NCBI GenBank assembly: GCA_918797485.1
Contig: CAKKNE010000001.1
Location: 1,922,001-1,986,000 of the forward strand
DNA length: 64,000 nucleotides
Source: Pelagomonas calceolata
Taxonomy: Eukaryota; Sar; Pelagophyceae; Pelagomonadales; Pelagomonadaceae
Reading direction: 5' to 3'
The notes below the pieces were generated by a model. That model had not been told where the DNA came from and searched no databases. It was given only the letters and a program-made list of their open reading frames with translations. Of the stretch, positions 61,674-64,000 are shown one piece after another. The translations under genes and the position numbers were made by a program. Positions within the stretch are counted from its first letter, which is position 1; every line of letters begins with the position of its first letter.

Positions 61674-63734
61674 TCACACAGGAAGGGGCCGTTCGAAGCG
61701 CAACGTGGACTTCGCCGAGGACGTCGGCAGATCGGCTTCAGCAACACCGTCTAGAACTCGGTACGTCTTCACAATCTCAAGGCCCTCAACGACTCGACGA
61801 CCGTCCTTCGCAAATGCCCGGCGGAAGCGCCGCTTGCAGCGAACGAGTCTGCTCACGCGTGCAGCACCACCTATCAGCCCACCGGCCGCAGCATCGACGC
61901 GGACTAACTCGTCGAAGCCGAAGCCCGCTTCTGATATCTCGCTGGTCCTCGAGACGACGGTTAGGGTCGCGTCGCCGTCGCGAAGAATGCTCGGCGCGCG
62001 AGGATCCCAACTGACGGCTCCTCTGCCGCCGGCGCCGCGCCGTTTTCCGAGCTCAAAGGCGCGGTCCAGCACGACACCTGCGACGTCACGGCCCTCGAAC
62101 CTGTACGTCGCGGCCGCTGCCGGCGCCACGAATCGCGTCTCGTACGTCTCCGCTCGTCCAGCGACAAATGGGGTCGTGCCGCCGCCCAGGGCGCGCCAGG
62201 CGCCCTCGGCAGCAGTTTGGTCCCCTTCAACAGCTGTAAGCACACGCTCACAGCGCCATTCACCGACGAGCGACGCCGGGTAGAGCACGTCGCCGGTCGC
62301 TGCTCCGACCGAGACGTCGAACGCGAAGGCGCAGTGTGGCACCCAAGCGAGTGCCGCAATGGCTGTTGAACAGCTTTGGCGCCGCGTCACCGCATCCGGC
62401 ACGGGCGCACCATCGTCCAACGGGACGCGAAACACGAGCCGCTCCACCTCCCAACCAAGAGCGACACACGCGCCGCCCGTCTCCGACCGCGCTCCGTCGG
62501 GCAGCGGCCACGCGTCCGAGACCAGAGAAAACCCGGCCTTCGTCAAACCCTCGCGCGCGGCCTCCGCGGCGCGCTCGGACCGCGTCTCGACCGCCAGGAC
62601 GCCGCCGGGCGCCAGAGCGCTACGAGCAGCATCCGCGACGTCGGGTGCGAGGATCCAGTCGAGGGCGCCCCTTGTATTGGGAGGAGTGGGATGCTGCACT
62701 GATATGGCCTCGAGCGGGCCCGGGTACTTCGCCGCCGCGGCCAGGATGGACCGGGCGTCGGTCGCGACGTAGGCGAGGTTGTCTCCGCAACTGTCGCGCT
62801 TTGCCCGCGCCGCGCACGCTTTTACGATGGACCGCGACGCGTCGACGCCGAGGACGTTTCGCGTTCTATCAGAGGCCCAGCCCCGCGCCGCAGCACCCAA
62901 GCCGCAGCCGAGGTCGAGCCGGAGCGGCCTCGTGTCATCGGCGAAGAGGTCGCTCAGCAATGGCGGCGCGGGGGGCATCGCGGGCGCGGTGCCCTCCCGG
63001 AAGTCGCGCCGCCGCTGGCGCCCGCGGTTCTCGTGGCCTGCGTGCAGGGAACCGTTCGCGTCGACGGCGTGGAGCTTGATGGTCGACGCGGAGCCCGCAC
63101 GCCAGAGCCAGAGCTGCGGTCGCGCGTCGTCGCGGCCGAGCCGCTCTATATATGAAACGAGGCGCGGCGGGGCGTCTTCGGGCAGCAGGCGCCCGGCGGC
63201 CGTGGCAGCGGCGGCAGTCGTTTCTTCACACACGCAACCAGCAGCAACAAGGCGCTCGTAGGCGTTGAGGACGATTCGTGCTGGTCCGCACCCGTCATCC
63301 GCGCCGTGGTCGAGGCACGCGTCCCGCGAGTCGTCCGGATAAATATCGTCGCCCGACACGTAGAGGCCGCCCGCGCTCCAGGTCTCCTCCACAAATCGGC
63401 GCGCGAGGTTTTGAAATAGCTCCTCATCAGAAACGCCGGCGCGGTGGAAATAGAACGCCGCGTCAGCTATACGTCGGCCCACGAGCTTCGCGTCGACCGC
63501 GACGTTTTGTGCTGCTGCTGCCGCGAGCTCCGCGATTTGCGCACGCGCGTCGCCCTCGCCGTCGTCCTCGGCCGTCGCGAGGGCTAACGCCGCCGCGGCC
63601 ATCCCGAGAACACCACTGCGATCCGTAGTCTTGCGCAGTCGCTGCGTGCGGCTGGCGTCTAGCAGCTTGCCGCGCGCCGAGAGGGCCGTGGCGGCTGCGA
63701 GCATCCATGCTGCGTGCAGTGTGTGGGATGGCAT
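61674..63734 (-). CDS. SAM methyltransferase fused to DUF6816-like lumenal domain, with internal targeting signal
   Basis: 686 residues from the ATG at 63734. The N-terminus looks targeted (MPSHTLHAAWMLAAATALSA; RSGVLGMAAAALALATA near 40-55). Residues about 270-445 are a class-I methyltransferase of the TrmB-like kind (LRLDLGCGLGAAARGWA, VLGVDASRSIVKACAARA, ISVQHPTPPNTRG). At 451-471 a second twin-arginine-like signal appears inside the protein (RRQSCSTAIAALAWVPHCAF), followed by a DUF6816-type domain (LVGEWRCERVLTAVEG, VVLDRAFELGK). The protein could be cut into two, with the C-terminal part going to the thylakoid lumen. The DUF assignment is moderate. Confidence 0.65.
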   Translation of the reverse strand: MPSHTLHAAWMLAAATALSARGKLLDASRTQRLRKTTDRSGVLGMAAAALALATAEDDGEGDARAQIAELAAAAAQNVAVDAKLVGRRIADAAFYFHRAGVSDEELFQNLARRFVEETWSAGGLYVSGDDIYPDDSRDACLDHGADDGCGPARIVLNAYERLVAAGCVCEETTAAAATAAGRLLPEDAPPRLVSYIERLGRDDARPQLWLWRAGSASTIKLHAVDANGSLHAGHENRGRQRRRDFREGTAPAMPPAPPLLSDLFADDTRPLRLDLGCGLGAAARGWASDRTRNVLGVDASRSIVKACAARAKRDSCGDNLAYVATDARSILAAAAKYPGPLEAISVQHPTPPNTRGALDWILAPDVADAARSALAPGGVLAVETRSERAAEAAREGLTKAGFSLVSDAWPLPDGARSETGGACVALGWEVERLVFRVPLDDGAPVPDAVTRRQSCSTAIAALAWVPHCAFAFDVSVGAATGDVLYPASLVGEWRCERVLTAVEGDQTAAEGAWRALGGGTTPFVAGRAETYETRFVAPAAAATYRFEGRDVAGVVLDRAFELGKRRGAGGRGAVSWDPRAPSILRDGDATLTVVSRTSEISEAGFGFDELVRVDAAAGGLIGGAARVSRLVRCKRRFRRAFAKDGRRVVEGLEIVKTYRVLDGVAEADLPTSSAKSTLRFERPLPV

Positions 63735-63812
63735 CCTAGCACAGGTCACTACGGCCCGTAGCGATGCGCATTGGTCAAACCACGCGACAGCGAGTTAACC
63801 GAGGCTGCTATC

Positions 63813-63834
63813 TCGTATCTTATCGGCAGCTAGC
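63813..63834 (+). promoter_or_regulatory. Dispersed upstream word, copy 13 (diverged)
   Basis: TCGTATCTTATCGGCAGCTA then GC. It keeps the TCTTA-CGGC-GCTAGC half with several changes in the other half. It is 79 nt upstream of the methyltransferase-DUF6816 gene. Confidence 0.5.
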
Positions 63835-63869
63835 GTGCTAGACACCGCTGCCAAGCGCCTTGAGCGTCT

Positions 63870-63894
63870 ACTAGCGTAGTCACATACTAGCAAG
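63870..63894 (+). promoter_or_regulatory. Dispersed upstream word, copy 14 (diverged)
   Basis: ACTAGCGTAGTCACATACTA then GCAAG, in the opposite orientation to copy 13 and 36 nt from it. The remaining sequence to 64000 has no ATG and may be the leader of a gene beyond the right edge. Confidence 0.5.
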
Positions 63895-64000
63895 AATCGC
63901 AGCGCAAACGGCGCTGCGGGGCTCGAGGAGCCAGGATCAACCAAAGCCGTGGGCCCGACGCTGCCGACGCGACCCCCGCACCCTAAGCACGCGGCTACGG

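Noticed and set aside
1-64000. Integrated virus, retroelement or bacterial contamination
   Set aside because: No reverse transcriptase, integrase, capsid, terminal repeats or phage genes seen; spliced genes and eukaryotic protein families run across the whole window.

Overview
The window reads as nuclear DNA of a compact, GC-rich microbial eukaryote. Supporting signs are genes on both strands with no operons, spliceosomal GT..AG introns in five genes, kinesin, HOP2, MUS81, RNA polymerase III subunit RPC6, RP9, CRY-DASH, and proteins with plastid or mitochondrial presequences. Cytosolic HMG-CoA synthase argues against a green alga. Very short intergenic distances, convergent genes with nearly touching stop codons, and short introns flanked by inverted repeats and a target duplication point to a photosynthetic stramenopile, most likely a pelagophyte (Aureococcus/Pelagomonas type). 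The lineage is an inference. I saw no prophage, retroelement, CRISPR array, rRNA or convincing tRNA.

Layout. 1-8.5 kb: edge of a minus-strand gene, a PX-domain membrane protein, two orphans, an ABC1/UbiB-type kinase (one intron) and an XRN-type exonuclease carrying FN3-like and CCCH modules (one intron). 8.5-19.4 kb: a lipoyl-SPFH fusion, a five-repeat membrane protein, a calcium sensor, a UBA-pseudokinase, a TrmB-like methyltransferase, an FAD oxidase-TrmO fusion and a head-to-head pair of TPR gene tails. 19.4-31.7 kb: a large CxxC/discoidin protein, a GT23-like glycosyltransferase with a 62-nt intron that looks freshly inserted, a secreted helical-repeat protein, a kinesin-4-like motor and a four-EF-hand protein. 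32-46.8 kb: an FG-GAP surface protein, MUS81, a six-span membrane protein, a Mn-type CDF transporter, cupins, a GT2 glycosyltransferase, RP9 and a G-patch protein. 46.9-63.7 kb: a RelA/SpoT-like ankyrin protein, mitochondrial ferredoxin, a PH-GYF protein, CRY-DASH, HOP2, a MORN protein, FKBP, RPC6, a plastid alpha/beta-hydrolase, an F-box/WD40 protein, HMG-CoA synthase and a methyltransferase-DUF6816 fusion.

The genes do not form one pathway. Two genome-scale patterns tie the window together. (1) A 28-bp, partly palindromic word (GCTAGCGGC, two variable bases, GTAAGACACTAGC, then usually AAGC) occurs about 14 times. Every copy lies 60-280 nt upstream of a start codon, often in the middle of a divergent intergenic region, and none lies in a coding region; it behaves like a bidirectional promoter element. 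(2) Introns in the ABC1-kinase and GT23 genes share an inverted terminal repeat, and the GT23 intron is flanked by an exact 10-bp duplication of exon sequence whose first GT serves as splice donor. This is the signature of an introner-type DNA element making introns.
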